Positions 4,872 through 6,186 of a DNA stretch of 6,186 nt are shown one piece after another (position 1 is the stretch's first letter; each line of letters begins with the position of its first letter). The stretch covers positions 1 to 6,186 of the forward strand of contig USKV01000097.1 of NCBI GenBank assembly GCA_900555355.1, read 5' to 3'. The notes beneath the pieces are model-generated. The model was given only the letters and a program-made list of their open reading frames with translations. It did no database searches and was not told the DNA's origin. The position numbers and the translations under genes are program-made. The DNA comes from an uncultured Collinsella sp. Its GTDB lineage: Bacteria > Actinomycetota > Coriobacteriia > Coriobacteriales > Coriobacteriaceae.

Positions 4872-5960
4872 ATGGATTTACTGATTGATATTCTGCTCGA
4901 CGCCGGCAAGGACACGCTGTCGTTGGTGCCGTTTTTGTTGGTGACGTATTTGGCTCTTGAAACCCTTGAGCACGTTGCGGGCGATCGCGTCAACGGCGCT
5001 ATCAAGCGCGCCGGCGCCGCGGGCCCCGTGGTTGGCTCGTTGCTGGGCATGGTGCCGCAGTGCGGCTTTTCGGCCATGGCAGCAACGCTGTACGCTGGCC
5101 GCGTCGTGACGCTGGGCACGCTGGTTGCCGTGTTCCTCTCGACCTCCGACGAGATGTTGCCGCTGTTACTCGCCGAGCAAGTTCCCGTGCAGACCATGGC
5201 GATGCTGCTCGCCTCGAAGGCGCTGATCGCTCTGGTCACGGGCTTTATCGTGGATGCGGCTATCCGCGGCCTTCGTCGTAATGCCCGCGCGCATGCGGCG
5301 ATTCGTCGCACCGTGCTGGGGACCGCGGTCAATCCGGCACACGTGAACTGTGCGCACGATGACCACGGCGGTGGCGACATCATTGACGAGGTGGCCGAGG
5401 CGGGTGTGAGCGCCGATCACATCCACGAGCTGTGCGAGCGCGACCATTGCGGCTGTGATGAAGACGAGGACGAGCACGGGCACGACCACGGCAACGACCA
5501 TGGTCACGCGGACGAGCACGAGCACCACCACGGTCACAGCCACGACCACTCCCACGAAGGGGCGCCTGTCCTGTCGATCATCCGCAGCGCCATCTCGCAC
5601 ACCGTGCAGGTATCGGTATTCATTTTTCTGGTGACGCTGATTCTGGTCGCCGTGCTCGAGACCTTCGGCGAGTCCGCGATCGAGCAGTTCCTGCGCGGCA
5701 ATGAGACGCTCGCCGTCCTGGGCTCGGCGCTTGTCGGTCTGATCCCCAACTGCTCTGCTAGCGTCGTTATTACGCAGTTGTACCTCGAAGGTGCGCTGCA
5801 GCTGGCGCCGATGCTCGCCGGCACGCTCATCTCTGCCGGCGTGGGCTACCTGGTGCTGTTCCGTACCAACCGCAGCGCTCGCGAAAATGCCGTGTTCCTG
5901 GTCATGATGTACGTCATCGGCGCCGGTTGGGGACTCGTTCTTTCCGCCTTCGGCCTCTAA
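4872..5960 (+). CDS. ArsP_2-family permease (putative manganese / 10TM heavy-metal transporter) with His-rich loop
   Basis: A 362-residue integral membrane protein of the family named putative manganese transporter or 10TM heavy-metal exporter (ArsP_2, formerly a DUF). It has two related halves. The first carries MVPQCGFS (60-67), LY (73-74) and STSDE (90-94); the second carries LIPNCSAS (290-297) and LY (303-304), an internal duplication with a cysteine at the same point of each repeat. Hydrophobic segments run at about 15-33, 50-75, 79-100, 108-129, 243-263, 279-302, 311-331 and 340-360. Between the halves, residues 157-229 form a loop very rich in His, Asp and Glu with several Cys (C160, C188, C193, C195), about 19 histidines, which probably binds divalent metal. 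Substrate and direction are not proven by sequence. It has its own promoter and terminator, is a single-gene unit and is divergent from the exonuclease gene. Confidence 0.88.
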   Translation: MDLLIDILLDAGKDTLSLVPFLLVTYLALETLEHVAGDRVNGAIKRAGAAGPVVGSLLGMVPQCGFSAMAATLYAGRVVTLGTLVAVFLSTSDEMLPLLLAEQVPVQTMAMLLASKALIALVTGFIVDAAIRGLRRNARAHAAIRRTVLGTAVNPAHVNCAHDDHGGGDIIDEVAEAGVSADHIHELCERDHCGCDEDEDEHGHDHGNDHGHADEHEHHHGHSHDHSHEGAPVLSIIRSAISHTVQVSVFIFLVTLILVAVLETFGESAIEQFLRGNETLAVLGSALVGLIPNCSASVVITQLYLEGALQLAPMLAGTLISAGVGYLVLFRTNRSARENAVFLVMMYVIGAGWGLVLSAFGL

Positions 5961-5971
5961 GTAGGCCTAGC

Positions 5972-6046
5972 AAAACGGGCTTCAAAATAGCCATGCTCGG
6001 CGCCGGCGCAATGCGGCGATGCATGGCATTTTGAAGCCCGTTTTTT
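5972..6046 (+). terminator. Long-stem intrinsic terminator of the permease gene
   Basis: The arms 5972-5996 and 6021-6044 pair over about 24 bases with one bulged A and include ACGGGCTTCAAAAT against ATTTTGAAGCCCGT. The right arm runs into T6 (6041-6046). The 24-base loop (5997-6020) is itself GC-rich with GGCGCC. The hairpin starts 11 bp after the permease stop. The reverse strand has only four Ts after the stem, so action towards the left would be weaker. Confidence 0.93.
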
Positions 6047-6086
6047 GTTGAGCCATGGATCCTGAGCGCTCACACCGCTCTAAACG

Positions 6087-6125
6087 AAAAGGCAGATTTC
6101 CGGGCATGTCCCGAAAATCTGCCTT
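6087..6125 (-). terminator. Intrinsic terminator of the minus-strand gene entering from the right
   Basis: AAGGCAGATTTCCGGG (6089-6104) pairs with 6110-6125 at 15 of 16 positions around the loop CATGT. On the minus strand the stem ends in TTTT (6090-6087). It begins two bases past the stop codon at 6128-6130, so it terminates that gene. Together with the preceding terminator it separates two convergent transcription units. Confidence 0.85.
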
Positions 6126-6127
6126 GG

Positions 6128-6186
6128 TTAGCGCAGCAGATTGGTGAGGTTGCGTTTAAAGCGGGCGCGGTCTTCGCTGGTAAATG
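6128..6186 (-). CDS. C-terminal end of an unidentified gene (cut by right edge)
   Basis: The minus strand is open from the right edge to TAA at 6130-6128, ending in the residues FTSEDRARFKRNLTNLLR. GC-rich codon use and a strong terminator immediately after the stop argue that this is a real gene end. Nineteen residues are too few to name a family; the charged, helical tail is compatible with many proteins, including small transcriptional regulators. Confidence 0.7.
   Translation of the reverse strand, partial: FTSEDRARFKRNLTNLLR

Noticed and set aside
5166..5600. Minus-strand open frame with Val-rich runs opposite the permease
   Set aside because: The Val runs are the reverse complement of the His/Asp-rich loop codons; the permease frame has conserved repeats and proper signals.

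Overview
The window looks like chromosomal DNA from a high-GC actinobacterium of the Coriobacteriia, most likely Collinsella or a close relative. That placement is inferred from GC-rich codon use and from protein styles I associate with the group; it was not tested by any search. All complete genes except the heavy-metal permease lie on the minus strand.

Positions 1-1841 hold a compact zinc/cadmium efflux locus read right to left: an ArsR/SmtB-family metal sensor (1402-1767), a free-standing 72-residue HMA metallochaperone (1120-1338) and a P1B-type ATPase cut by the left window edge (1-1019). The sensor keeps the exact SmtB-type zinc ligand set (D105, H107, H118, E121). The ATPase has no N-terminal HMA domain, so the small HMA protein probably supplies it in trans. 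Three operators of the ATATGAACA...TCATAT class are visible. Two flank or overlap a perfect-consensus sigma-70 promoter (TTGACA, 16 bp, TATAAT) in front of arsR, and one lies between the HMA gene and the ATPase gene.

Positions 1838-3700 form a visibly more AT-rich island. It contains a 256-bp concentric imperfect inverted-repeat element (1923-2178), one 396-residue gene with a DUF559/Vsr-like (PD-(D/E)XK superfamily) region (2188-3378), and a gene-free stretch carrying a degenerate third copy of a motif from that repeat. The layout suggests an acquired cargo gene, but its function is unknown.

Positions 3731-4699 encode a DnaQ-like DEDDh 3'-5' exonuclease on the minus strand. Divergent from it, 4872-5960 (plus) encodes a permease of the ArsP_2 family ('putative manganese transporter / 10TM heavy-metal exporter') with two halves bridged by a His/Asp/Glu/Cys-rich cytosolic-type loop. 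It has its own promoter and a candidate operator. A long intrinsic terminator follows (5972-6046), then a second terminator facing the opposite way (6087-6125) that serves a minus-strand gene entering from the right edge (6128-6186).

Together the flanks describe metal homeostasis: a zinc-responsive efflux operon and, some 3 kb away, an independently controlled permease. I see no RNA gene, CRISPR array, intact transposase or origin.
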